NCBI GenBank assembly: GCA_051251595.1
Contig: JBPOFA010000002.1
Location: 124,001 to 188,000 of the forward strand
DNA length: 64,000 nt
Source: NORP110 sp051251595
Lineage (GTDB): Bacteria; Pseudomonadota; Alphaproteobacteria; Rhodobacterales; Rhodobacteraceae
Reading direction: 5' to 3'
The position numbers and the translations under genes are program-made. The notes beneath the pieces were generated by a model, which was not told the DNA's origin, ran no database searches, and was given only the letters and a program-made list of their open reading frames with translations. Shown one piece after another: positions 42,488 to 50,718 of this stretch; within the stretch, counting starts at the first letter, position 1, and each line of letters opens with the position of its first letter.

Positions 42488-42531
42488 TGTTCTCAAATTG
42501 GTTAACCTTTGTAAAGAACTTTTTGAGAACA
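42488..42531. repeat. 10-bp inverted repeat upstream of the small membrane gene
   Basis: TGTTCTCAAA (42488-42497) and its exact complement TTTGAGAACA (42522-42531) flank a 24-base spacer that contains GGTTAACC. The right arm overlaps the LexA box. Confidence 0.6.
42516..42530 (-). promoter_or_regulatory. LexA (SOS) box, GTTC-N7-GTTC
   Basis: GAACTTTTTGAGAAC on the plus strand, GTTC-N7-GTTC when read with the small gene, is an exact match to the established alphaproteobacterial LexA consensus. Two further GTTC units follow upstream at 10-base steps (42537 and 42547). The only gene reading away from it is the small membrane ORF; recG ends 28 bases away on the far side. Confidence 0.7.
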
Positions 42532-42558
42532 TTTGCGAACAAAGCGGAACGTTTTGGG

Positions 42559-44646
42559 TTAACCCACTGATATTAAACGAATAGCTTTGTTCTGTTCCAT
42601 TAACCAAAGTAAAACCCGAACCGCCTGCCCGCGCGCGCTGTCCAGTTTCGGGTCATCCAGCAACAGTTTACGGGCATCACTTTGGGCCATGGCCATCAGC
42701 GCTGTCTGGGTTTCCAGATCAGCGACTCGGAATCGTGGCAAGCCGGACTGGCTGGTTCCAATCAGATCACCGGCACCGCGCATGGCCAAGTCTTCCTCTG
42801 CGATGCGGAACCCATCCTCTGTTTCGCGCAAGATGCCCAAACGGCGTTTGCCGCCCTCTGTCAGCGGCGGTTGATACATCAACAAACAGGTAGAGGCCAC
42901 AGCCCCGCGCCCGACCCGACCGCGCAGCTGGTGCAATTGGGCCAATCCGAAATGTTCAGCGCGTTCAATCACCATGATCGTGGCATTGGGAACGTTCACG
43001 CCGACCTCGATCACGGTCGTGGCCACCAGAACGCTGGTGTCGCCCGCAACGAAGCGGGCCATGGCGGCGTCTTTTTCGGCCGCAGGCATTTGCCCGTGCA
43101 CCAGCCCCACATGGCCTTCCCCCAGAACGGCGCGCAGATGTTTGAACCGCTCTTCGGCAGCGGTCAGTTCGCTGACCTCGCTTTCGCCCACCAAGGGGCA
43201 GACCCAAAAGGCCTGCCGCCCGTCCGCGATGGCCTTGCGCATATGCGACACGACCTCTTCCATGCGCCCGGCGGAAATGAGGGCCGTTGTCACCGGCAGA
43301 CGTCCGGGCGGCTTTTCATCCAGAATGGACACATCCATATCGCCATATTGCGCCAGCGAGAGCGACCTTGGGATCGGCGTGGCCGTCATCACCAAAACAT
43401 CCGACGCGGTGCCCTTGGCCCCCAGCTCCATCCGTTGAGCCACACCAAACCGGTGCTGCTCATCGACAATTGCCAGACGCAAATCTTTGAATTCGACATC
43501 TTTTTGGAACACGGCATGGGTGCCGACCAAGATCTGAATGTCCCCGGATTTCAGCGCGGCCAATTTCGCCCGCCGCTCCGCGCCCTTATCGCGCCCGGTC
43601 AGAATTTCCAGCACAACGCCCGCGTCTTCGGCCAGCGGCTGCAAGCCTTCCAGATGTTGGCGGGCCAGAATTTCGGTCGGGGCCATCATCACGCCCTGCC
43701 CGCCCGCCTCTACCGCGATCAAAAGCGCCATGAACGCGACCAAGGTCTTCCCCGACCCCACATCCCCCTGCAAAAGCCGGTTCATGCGGGTGCCCGCGGC
43801 CATGTCATCGGCAATGTCGCTGATGGCGCGCATCTGCGCCCCGGTTGGTTTGTAGGGCAGCTGGCCCAGCACCTTGGACTGCAACCGTCCGGTTTGCATG
43901 CTGGAACGCCCTTTGCCCCGCTGCACCACGCTGCGGGCCAGGGCCAGGGTCATCTGATGGGCGAACAGCTCATCATACGCCATGCGCACCCGTGCCGGGG
44001 ATGTGGCCGAAAGGTCATTTACCCCTGTGGGGGCGTGCGCCTCGGTCACGGCTGTCTGAAAATCCGGCCAGCCTTCGCGTTTGACCAGATCCGGATCGAT
44101 CCATTCGTCTAGCTTGGGCAGGCGCGATACGGCGGCCTGAACCGCCTTTGTCATCACCTTAAGCGACAGACCCGCCGTCAGCGGGTAGACAGGCTCATAT
44201 GGCGGAATTTCATCGGCTTCCTCCAATTGCACCATATGATCCGGGTGGACGATCTGGGCCACGCCATCAAACAATTCCACCTTGCCCGAAATCAGGCGGC
44301 GCTGCCCCGTTGGCAATTGCTTGCGCAGCCAATCCTCGCGGGCATGAAAGAACACCAGCTGAAAACTGGTCTGCGAATCCTGCACCGTGACGCGATACGG
44401 GCGCCCGCGTTGTGCAGGGGGATGGTGTTGTCCGATCTCGACCTCTACCGTCACCATGGCCGGGGCGACAACGTCGCGAACGGAACTGCGCCGACTGCGA
44501 TCCACGCCGGAATGGGGCAGCGTGAACAGCAGATCGCGCGGCTTTTCCACATCCATCTGTTCGAACAGCTTGGCGGTTTTCGGCCCGACGCCCTCTAGCG
44601 TATCCAGTGCCGCAAAGAGCGGGAAAAGAACGTCCGGGCGGCTCAT
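42559..44646 (-). CDS. recG: ATP-dependent DNA helicase RecG
   Basis: Branch-migrating helicase for stalled forks and recombination intermediates. The 695-residue protein has an N-terminal wedge/OB domain (GVGPKTAKLFEQM near the start), Walker A in LLQGDVGSGKTLVAF, the DEQH motif in AIVDEQHRFGV, MTATPIPRSLSL, and C-terminal helicase motifs ATTVIEVGVNVPNA and QLRGRVGRG. It overlaps ligA by four bases, so the two repair genes are coupled. Its stop lies 28 bases from the LexA box of the next gene. Confidence 0.97.
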   Translation of the reverse strand: MSRPDVLFPLFAALDTLEGVGPKTAKLFEQMDVEKPRDLLFTLPHSGVDRSRRSSVRDVVAPAMVTVEVEIGQHHPPAQRGRPYRVTVQDSQTSFQLVFFHAREDWLRKQLPTGQRRLISGKVELFDGVAQIVHPDHMVQLEEADEIPPYEPVYPLTAGLSLKVMTKAVQAAVSRLPKLDEWIDPDLVKREGWPDFQTAVTEAHAPTGVNDLSATSPARVRMAYDELFAHQMTLALARSVVQRGKGRSSMQTGRLQSKVLGQLPYKPTGAQMRAISDIADDMAAGTRMNRLLQGDVGSGKTLVAFMALLIAVEAGGQGVMMAPTEILARQHLEGLQPLAEDAGVVLEILTGRDKGAERRAKLAALKSGDIQILVGTHAVFQKDVEFKDLRLAIVDEQHRFGVAQRMELGAKGTASDVLVMTATPIPRSLSLAQYGDMDVSILDEKPPGRLPVTTALISAGRMEEVVSHMRKAIADGRQAFWVCPLVGESEVSELTAAEERFKHLRAVLGEGHVGLVHGQMPAAEKDAAMARFVAGDTSVLVATTVIEVGVNVPNATIMVIERAEHFGLAQLHQLRGRVGRGAVASTCLLMYQPPLTEGGKRRLGILRETEDGFRIAEEDLAMRGAGDLIGTSQSGLPRFRVADLETQTALMAMAQSDARKLLLDDPKLDSARGQAVRVLLWLMEQNKAIRLISVG

Positions 44647-46784
44647 GCGTCCCCAATCAGCGCGATCCAGCTGTCCTCATCAATGGTTTCAACCCCCAGA
44701 TCGGCGGCTTTCTTGGCCTTGGATCCGGCCCCTGGCCCCGCGACCAACAGATCGGTCTTGGCCGAGACAGAGCCTGCGACCTTGGCGCCCAAGGCCTCTG
44801 CCCGGGCCTTGGCCTCTGCCCGGGTCATCTTTTCCAAAGTTCCGGTGAACACCACGGTTTTGCCCGCAACCGGGCTTTCGATATTGCCCACAGGGGCGGC
44901 ATCCTTGATCCGCAATTCGGCCACCAGACGATCAATAGAGGCGCGTTCGCTGTCCTGATGAAACGCCGTGACAAGGGACGCGGCCAAGACAGCGCCGACG
45001 CCATCAATATTGTTCAGCGTGTCCCAGTCTTCACCGGACCCGATGGTGGCGCGGGTCATCGCGGTTTCAAAGCTGGCCCAGTCGCCATAGTGGTTGGCCA
45101 GCAGGGTTGATCCGCCCTCGCCCACATGGCGGATGCCAAGGGCGAACAGCACGCGATGAAACGGAATGTCGCGCTTGTCCTCAATGGCCTGAAACAGGTT
45201 TTCAGCAGATTTCTGGCCCCAGCCGTCGCGGTTCTTCAGCTTGGCCAGCGACTTTGCATCTCGGTCCGCCAAGGTGAAAATATCCGCCGGTTCGCGGATC
45301 GGCAGTTGATCGTCATGATAGAACATTTCAACCTGTTTCGCGCCCAGCCCTTCGATGTCAAAAGCCCCGCGAGACACGAAATGTTTCAACCGTTCGACCG
45401 CCTGCGCCGGGCAGATCAACCCGCCGGAACAGCGCCGTACCGCATCGCCCTCTTCGCGAGGGGCCTCTGAATTGCATTGCGGGCAAAGCTTGGGAAAGTC
45501 AAACGGCACCGCATCCGCAGGCCTTTTGGACAAATCCACATCCGCGATTTTCGGGATCACATCGCCCGCGCGGTAGACCTGCACCCAGTCGCCCACGCGG
45601 ATATCCTTGCCGTCGCGGATGACCTGGCCTTTGGAATCCCGGCCTTGAATGTAGTCTTCGTTGTGCAACGTCGCATTTGACACCACGACCCCGCCAACCG
45701 TGACCGGCGACAACCGCGCCACCGGAGACAAGGCCCCGGTGCGCCCGACCTGAATGTCGATTGCTTCCAGCCGGGTCCAGGCCAGCTCTGCGGGGAATTT
45801 ATGCGCAATTGCCCATCTTGGCGTGGTTGAGCGAAAGCCGAGCCGCCGTTGCAGAGACAGGTCATCGACCTTGTAGACAACGCCGTCGATGTCATAGCCA
45901 AGCGTTGCCCGTTGCGCTTCAATCTCGCGGTAATGGGCCAGCATTTCCGCAGGTCCGGCGCAGAGATGGGTCAAAGGATTTATGGAAAATCCAAAGTCCT
46001 TCAGGCGTTGCACTGCCCCCATTTGGGTGTCAGCCAGCGGTTCGGACAGGTCGCCCCAGGCATAGGCAAAGAACAGCAAGGGCCGGGCCTTGGTGATATT
46101 GGCATCCAGCTGGCGCAACGATCCGGCGGCTGCATTGCGCGGGTTGGAAAATGTCTTTCCACCTGTTTGGGCGTGCCGTGCGTTCAACGCCTCAAAATCT
46201 GCGTGGCTCATGTAAACTTCGCCGCGCACCTCTATGATTTCAGGCGCATTTTCCAGATATTCCGGGATGTTCGCAATGGTGCGCGCATTGGCGGTGACGT
46301 TTTCGCCCACCTCGCCGTCGCCCCGGGTGGCGGCTTGCACCAGTTTGCCGTGCTCATAGCGCAGCGACAGGGACAGGCCGTCGATTTTGGGTTCCGCCGT
46401 ATAGGTCACATCCCCAGGACGCAGCCCCAGAAATTTGCAGACACTTTCATCGAATTCGGAAATATCCTCATCATCAAAGGCATTGGCCAGCGACAACATC
46501 CGCACCACATGGGTGATCTTGGAAAACCCTTCGTCAACCGCGCCCCCCACCTGCTCAGAGGGGCTGTCGGGGCGTTTGAGTTCGGGGAATCGTGCCTCTA
46601 TCGCGGCATTGCGTTGCCGCATCTGGTCATAGGCCGCGTCCGAAATTTCGGGATTGTCCTGGGTGTGATAGGCCGTGTTGGCAGCACTTATCGCCGCGGC
46701 CAATCGGGCAAGTTCAGCAACCGCCTGATCCGTGTTCAGGGCATCAACAGCGATGTCTTCTGTGCTGAGTGTTTGCGCGGCCAT
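44643..46784 (-). CDS. ligA: NAD-dependent DNA ligase
   Basis: Seals nicks using NAD. The 713-residue protein contains an N-terminal Ia domain (YHTQDNPEISDAAYD), the adenylated Lys133 in AEPKIDGLSLSLRYE, an OB fold, the four-cysteine zinc finger (CPQCNSEA ... CSGGLICPAQ), a helix-hairpin-helix region (FDIEGLGAKQVEMFY) and a C-terminal BRCT domain (GKTVVFTGTLEKMTRAEAKA). It is upstream of and overlapping with recG. Confidence 0.98.
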   Translation of the reverse strand: MAAQTLSTEDIAVDALNTDQAVAELARLAAAISAANTAYHTQDNPEISDAAYDQMRQRNAAIEARFPELKRPDSPSEQVGGAVDEGFSKITHVVRMLSLANAFDDEDISEFDESVCKFLGLRPGDVTYTAEPKIDGLSLSLRYEHGKLVQAATRGDGEVGENVTANARTIANIPEYLENAPEIIEVRGEVYMSHADFEALNARHAQTGGKTFSNPRNAAAGSLRQLDANITKARPLLFFAYAWGDLSEPLADTQMGAVQRLKDFGFSINPLTHLCAGPAEMLAHYREIEAQRATLGYDIDGVVYKVDDLSLQRRLGFRSTTPRWAIAHKFPAELAWTRLEAIDIQVGRTGALSPVARLSPVTVGGVVVSNATLHNEDYIQGRDSKGQVIRDGKDIRVGDWVQVYRAGDVIPKIADVDLSKRPADAVPFDFPKLCPQCNSEAPREEGDAVRRCSGGLICPAQAVERLKHFVSRGAFDIEGLGAKQVEMFYHDDQLPIREPADIFTLADRDAKSLAKLKNRDGWGQKSAENLFQAIEDKRDIPFHRVLFALGIRHVGEGGSTLLANHYGDWASFETAMTRATIGSGEDWDTLNNIDGVGAVLAASLVTAFHQDSERASIDRLVAELRIKDAAPVGNIESPVAGKTVVFTGTLEKMTRAEAKARAEALGAKVAGSVSAKTDLLVAGPGAGSKAKKAADLGVETIDEDSWIALIGDA

Positions 46785-46918
46785 TCTACCCCCCTCTTAT
46801 CCGGTTGCCCTTGTGATAAGAGTCTGCGTGAGAGAGGTCCAGTGCCGCGACGCGATTTCACGCCCGCAATACTGGCCAGCGCCCCGCGCCATGTGGTGGC
46901 GTGGTTGGCCTTGTTTTT

Positions 46919-46955
46919 ATGTGCGCCAGACCGAAATCTTTGGTCCGGCGCACAT
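46919..46955. terminator. Hairpin downstream of ctrA
   Basis: A 14-bp stem with one mismatch (ATGTGCGCC-GACC and complement) and a 9-base loop lies 13 bases after the ctrA stop. The minus-strand side is followed by As, not Ts, so it is terminator-like but not a classical intrinsic terminator. Confidence 0.5.
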
Positions 46956-46968
46956 CAGGAAGGACCTG

Positions 46969-47682
46969 TTACGCGTTCACCGCGATTTGATGGTCCACAT
47001 TTACCGGCTCTGGATCGCGCAACACATATCCGCGCCCCCACACTGTCTCGATATAGTTTTCGCCGCCCGTTGCCTGACTAAGTTTTTTGCGCAATTTGCA
47101 GATAAACACATCAATGATTTTCAGTTCTGGTTCATCCATTCCACCATAAAGGTGATTCAGGAACATTTCCTTGGTCAGCGTCGTGCCCTTTCGAAGGCTC
47201 AACAATTCCAGCATCTGATATTCCTTACCGGTCAGATGCACGGGTTTGTCCCCTGCACTGACCGTTTTTGCATCCAGGTTCACATCGATGGACCCTGTTG
47301 CGATGATCGACTGAGAATGTCCTTTGGACCGTCGAATAATCGCATGGATGCGCGCCACGAGTTCTTCGCGGTGGAACGGTTTGGTCAGGTAATCATCTGC
47401 ACCAAACCCGAATCCTTTGATCTTACTTTCGTTGTCATCTGACCCGGATAGAATCAATATCGGCGTTTCGATGCGCGACAGGCGCAGCTGTCGCAACACC
47501 TCATGCCCGTTCATATCCGGCAAATTCAGATCAAGTAGAATCAAATCGTAATCATATAATTTCGCCAGATCGATGCCTTCTTCGCCAAGATCCGTTGCAT
47601 ATACATTCAGGTTTGCATGGGTCAGCATCATTTCAATGCTTCTTGACGTGGTTGGATCGTCTTCTACCAACAAAACGCGCAT
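46969..47682 (-). CDS. ctrA: Cell cycle response regulator CtrA
   Basis: Master OmpR-type regulator of alphaproteobacteria; in Rhodobacteraceae it controls motility, quorum sensing and gene transfer agents more than viability. The 237-residue protein starts MRVLLVEDDPTTSRSIE. The phospho-acceptor is Asp51 in LILLDLNLPDMNGHEVLRQL, followed by GFGFGADDYLTKPFHREELV. The C-terminal winged helix has LTGKEYQMLELLSLRKGT and MDEPELKIIDVFICKLRKKL, diagnostic of CtrA. The start is the ATG at 47682, after GGAG; an in-frame ATG 11 codons earlier is unlikely. The region ahead holds a CtrA-type box. It lies directly downstream of sciP. Confidence 0.97.
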   Translation of the reverse strand: MRVLLVEDDPTTSRSIEMMLTHANLNVYATDLGEEGIDLAKLYDYDLILLDLNLPDMNGHEVLRQLRLSRIETPILILSGSDDNESKIKGFGFGADDYLTKPFHREELVARIHAIIRRSKGHSQSIIATGSIDVNLDAKTVSAGDKPVHLTGKEYQMLELLSLRKGTTLTKEMFLNHLYGGMDEPELKIIDVFICKLRKKLSQATGGENYIETVWGRGYVLRDPEPVNVDHQIAVNA

Positions 47683-47736
47683 GTTAAATTCTCCGATACT
47701 TTCCGTTCGTCCCATTCAGACATTGACGAAGAATGG

Positions 47737-47754
47737 TTAACCACAAGTTACCAT
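47737..47754. promoter_or_regulatory. CtrA box upstream of ctrA (probable autoregulation)
   Basis: TTAACCACAAGTTACCAT fits TTAA-N7-TTAA with one mismatch and carries the CC and CCAT that follow each half in good CtrA sites. It lies 55 bases before the ctrA start. Confidence 0.65.
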
Positions 47755-47773
47755 TGCGTTGAATGTATCAATA

Positions 47774-47788
47774 ACAACCTAAGGTTGT
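47774..47788. repeat. Palindrome over the sciP stop codon
   Basis: ACAACCT-A-AGGTTGT is a perfect 7-bp-arm palindrome spanning the last codons of sciP. The one-base centre argues for a protein-binding site rather than a hairpin. Confidence 0.35.
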
Positions 47789-48057
47789 CTATAGCGTTGT
47801 GCTAATGTGGTCTTTAGGGCCACTTCCCCGTGGGTCTGAACCGCGCCCAGCCATTCATTCAGCTCATCTTCGCTAAGATTCCAGCGTTCCTGCGCATCCG
47901 ACCGGCTGATTAACCCCGTCGTAATACCACGCACCACAGCCGCTTTTCGGCTGGCGACCCATCTTTTGGTGTCAATTGGCGGCAAGTCCGCCCTTGTCAT
48001 TGTTGTGCCGTCGCTTAACTTTACAGCACGTGGTCCGTCTACTTTTTTAAGATACAT
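47779..48057 (-). CDS. sciP: CtrA inhibitor SciP (DUF1153 family)
   Basis: A 92-residue helix-turn-helix protein. In Caulobacter, SciP binds CtrA and blocks its activity in G1. The sequence contains the DUF1153 hallmark TRADLPPIDTKRWVASRKAAVV in its two halves, then the helix pair GLISRSDAQERWNLSEDELNEW. It lies next to ctrA on the same strand, 96 bases upstream; the CtrA box sits between them. A 15-base palindrome overlaps its stop codon. Confidence 0.95.
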   Translation of the reverse strand: MYLKKVDGPRAVKLSDGTTMTRADLPPIDTKRWVASRKAAVVRGITTGLISRSDAQERWNLSEDELNEWLGAVQTHGEVALKTTLAQRYRQP

Positions 48058-48181
48058 TGGCCTACCCCTTTTCTCACAATGGGGAAATTGCGACGTTTAG
48101 CTTAACGACGGGTGAAACCGAGGGGTTGAGAGTATGTTGCATTTTCCTATATTCAGCCAGACTTCTGGTAAGGTTTAAGTA

Positions 48182-49330
48182 ATGGCACTTGATTCCAAAT
48201 TCTCTGGGCTGAACTCGCTTGGCTTTGCAAAGGCCCCCGCGGATACCCGCGTGGTCGTTGCCATGTCGGGCGGCGTTGACAGCTCTGTCGTGGCGGCCGA
48301 ACTGGCGCGCGAAGGCTATGACGTTGTGGGGGTGACCCTGCAACTTTATGACCATGGCGCGGCCCTGGCCAAAAAAGGTGCCTGCTGTGCGGGGCGTGAC
48401 ATTCATGATGCGCGCCGCGTGGCAGAGGAAATGGGCTTTCCCCATTATGTGCTGGATTACGAAAACGTCTTTAAGGACGCGGTGATCGACGAATTCGCCG
48501 ACAGCTATCTGGCGGGTGCCACACCGGTGCCCTGCATTCGCTGCAACGAAAAGGTGAAGTTCAAGGACCTGCTGGAAACGGCCAAAGACCTTGATGCGGA
48601 TTGCATGGCCACGGGCCATTATATCCAGCGCAAAATGGGCGAAAACGGACCAGAGCTGCATTCCGCCGCAGATGCCAATCGTGACCAAAGCTATTTTCTG
48701 TTCTCTACCACCGAAGAACAGCTAAGCTATCTGCGGTTTCCCCTTGGACATCTGGCCTCTAAGGCGGAAACCCGCAAACTGGCGGCGAAATACGGGTTAA
48801 GCGTGGCGGATAAGCCTGACAGCCAGGATATTTGCTTCGTGCCAAACGGCAATTACGCCAGTGTCATCGAAAAGCTGCGCCCGGGCGCGGCTGAACCCGG
48901 TGATATCGTCGATGTGAATGGCAATGTCTTGGCTCAGCACAAGGGCGTGATCCATTACACGATCGGCCAGCGGCGCGGGCTTGGCATTGGCGGGCTGGAA
49001 GAGCCGCTTTATGTGGTCAAACTGGATGTCGATAAACACCAGGTTGTCGTCGGGCCAAAAGAGATGCTGGCCACACGCATCGTTCCGGTGCGCGAAATCA
49101 ACTGGCTTGGCGATGTGCCCTTTGACAGCCAGCCGGAATGGAAGCTGTCGGTGCGCGTGCGCTCTACCCGGCCGCCTGAACCGGCGATCATTCGTCCGCT
49201 CAGCCCCACGACGGCAGAAGTGGAACTGGTCGTCGCCGAAGAAGGCATCAGCCCGGGACAGGCTTGCGTGTTCTATGACCCAGAGGGCAGCCGCATCTTT
49301 GGCGGCGGCTGGATCTGGCGCGGGTATTAA
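48182..49330 (+). CDS. mnmA: tRNA-specific 2-thiouridylase
   Basis: Introduces sulfur at C2 of the wobble uridine in tRNA-Lys, -Glu and -Gln. The 382-residue protein shows the PP-loop SGGVDSS (29-35), the catalytic cysteine region TPVPCIRCNEKVKF, the tRNA-binding ATGHYIQR, NRDQSYFLF, and the second catalytic cysteine in DSQDICFVPNG. It is divergent from sciP, about 125 bases away, and followed after 52 bases by a small lipoprotein gene, with a GC-rich hairpin (GCCGCC-CTTT-GGCGGC) at 49345-49360 between them. Confidence 0.97.
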   Translation: MALDSKFSGLNSLGFAKAPADTRVVVAMSGGVDSSVVAAELAREGYDVVGVTLQLYDHGAALAKKGACCAGRDIHDARRVAEEMGFPHYVLDYENVFKDAVIDEFADSYLAGATPVPCIRCNEKVKFKDLLETAKDLDADCMATGHYIQRKMGENGPELHSAADANRDQSYFLFSTTEEQLSYLRFPLGHLASKAETRKLAAKYGLSVADKPDSQDICFVPNGNYASVIEKLRPGAAEPGDIVDVNGNVLAQHKGVIHYTIGQRRGLGIGGLEEPLYVVKLDVDKHQVVVGPKEMLATRIVPVREINWLGDVPFDSQPEWKLSVRVRSTRPPEPAIIRPLSPTTAEVELVVAEEGISPGQACVFYDPEGSRIFGGGWIWRGY

Positions 49331-49382
49331 GACTTAACGGATGTGCCGCCCTTTGGCGGCGCTCGTGGAAAGGGAAATTGCG

Positions 49383-49568
49383 ATGAAAGCCACCACTGCC
49401 GCCCTATTGGTCGCTTTGACCCTGACCACAGCCTGTGCGACGCCGCAGGAGTCCTTTGGCACAACCCCGGAAAACGGATCGATTGATCAGAACCTCAAAG
49501 ACATCCAGCAACGCAACCGGATGTTCATTCTGTTTGGGGTTGCTGTTGTGGCGACGGCGCTGAGTTAA
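49383..49568 (+). CDS. Small lipoprotein
   Basis: A 61-residue protein. The N-terminal signal MKATTAALLVALTLTTAC ends in a lipobox with the lipid-acceptor Cys18 (TTAC), then a short polar stretch (TPQESFGTTPENGSIDQN) and a C-terminal hydrophobic segment (MFILFGVAVVATALS). GGGA lies seven bases before the ATG. Its last 44 bases overlap the convergent lpxB end. I cannot assign a function; the two membrane-affine ends are unusual for so short a lipoprotein. Confidence 0.75.
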   Translation: MKATTAALLVALTLTTACATPQESFGTTPENGSIDQNLKDIQQRNRMFILFGVAVVATALS

Positions 49569-50718
49569 GCCCGTCCAGCACAGCCCGTGCCGCCCGCAAG
49601 CCCGGCGCGTCCTGACCACGGCCCAAATCCTGCATGGTTTGCGCCATGGCGGCAATCTGAGCACCCCGCGCGGCTTCGTCAGCCAGCAATTCTGACAGGG
49701 CTACCCCGATCGGTCCGGGCTGACAGTCAGGTCCCAGGAATTCCGGCACCGTTTTTGCGCCGGTGATCAGATTGACCAGCGTGATGGTATCGATCTGCGC
49801 CATGCGGGACATGATCTGCCAGCTGAGCCAGTTCATTTTATAGGCGATCACCATGGGCGTTGCCGCTGCGGCCAGTTCCAAAGACACGGTGCCAGATGCG
49901 GCGAGGGCCACATCTGCGGCGGCAAAGGCGATTTGTTTTTCGCGCGTGGCGTCCTCGTTTCCGCGCGGGTCCAAAAGAATCGGAGCGCCGGGCCAGTCTG
50001 CGATCGCTTCGCGCACAAGATCCGCCACAGGACGCGCGGCCGGCACAACCACGCGGGCGTTCGGGATCCCCGCCAAGACCGGTTCCAGCGCTTGGCCAAA
50101 GACCGGGGCCAGACGACTGACCTCTCCCTTGCGGGAGCCGGGCAAGGCCAGAATGACCGGGGCATCGCCCAGCCCGCACCGGTCGCGAAAGGCTGCAACC
50201 TCGCCCTTGGTGACGGCGGGTTCGGACACAACGGGATGGCCCACAAAATCACAGCGCATCCCGGCGGCTTCCATATAGGGCGGCTCAAAAGGCAACAGCG
50301 CAAGCACCTGATCCACGTGATGCGCCATATGTTTGGCCCGTCCCGGTCGCCATGCCCAGACAGAGGGCGCAACATAATGCACGATCCGAGTGTGCGCGCT
50401 TTCCTTGACCAGCCGCGCGACACGCAGGCAAAAATCCGGGCTGTCGATGGTGATCAATACATCCGGGCTTTGGGCCACCACATCTGCGGCGGTCTCTGCG
50501 ATGCGCCGTTTCAGATGTCGGTATTTCGGCAAAACCTCTGCAATGCCCATGACGGACAGCTCGTCCATTGCAAACAGACTGCTCAGGCCCTCTGCCTGCA
50601 TCTGCTCGCCCCCGACACCGACAAATTCGATATCATCTACCAAAGATTTCAATCCGGCCATCAAGGCCGCGCCCAGCTTGTCGCCGGACATCTCGCCAGC
50701 GATCAGATAGACCAGCAT
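49525..50718 (-). CDS. lpxB: Lipid-A-disaccharide synthase
   Basis: Glycosyltransferase (GT19) that joins lipid X and UDP-diacylglucosamine to form the lipid A disaccharide at the inner membrane. The start is the ATG at 50718, which overlaps the lpxI stop; the protein is then 397 residues beginning MLVYLIAGEMSGDKLGA. Motifs: FVGVGGEQMQAEG, ITIDSPDFCLRVA, HYVAPSVWAWRPGRAK, FVGHPVV, LALPGSRKGEV and ASGTVSLELA. It is the last gene of the long leftward envelope operon. Confidence 0.96.
   Translation of the reverse strand: MLVYLIAGEMSGDKLGAALMAGLKSLVDDIEFVGVGGEQMQAEGLSSLFAMDELSVMGIAEVLPKYRHLKRRIAETAADVVAQSPDVLITIDSPDFCLRVARLVKESAHTRIVHYVAPSVWAWRPGRAKHMAHHVDQVLALLPFEPPYMEAAGMRCDFVGHPVVSEPAVTKGEVAAFRDRCGLGDAPVILALPGSRKGEVSRLAPVFGQALEPVLAGIPNARVVVPAARPVADLVREAIADWPGAPILLDPRGNEDATREKQIAFAAADVALAASGTVSLELAAAATPMVIAYKMNWLSWQIMSRMAQIDTITLVNLITGAKTVPEFLGPDCQPGPIGVALSELLADEAARGAQIAAMAQTMQDLGRGQDAPGLRAARAVLDGLNSAPSPQQQPQTE

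Noticed and set aside
42500..42515. GGTTAACC with TGTAAA as a full CtrA box
   Set aside because: The second half is TAAA at a six-base spacing, so it does not meet TTAA-N7-TTAA; only a half-site is present.
42531..42550. Further GAAC pairs as additional full SOS boxes
   Set aside because: Their spacing is six bases, not the seven required by the alphaproteobacterial LexA consensus; only 42516-42530 fits exactly.
42682..44112. Long rightward ORF opposite recG (476 codons)
   Set aside because: It is an antisense frame kept open by the codon bias of recG; the product is rich in His, Gln, Pro and Arg and matches no family pattern.
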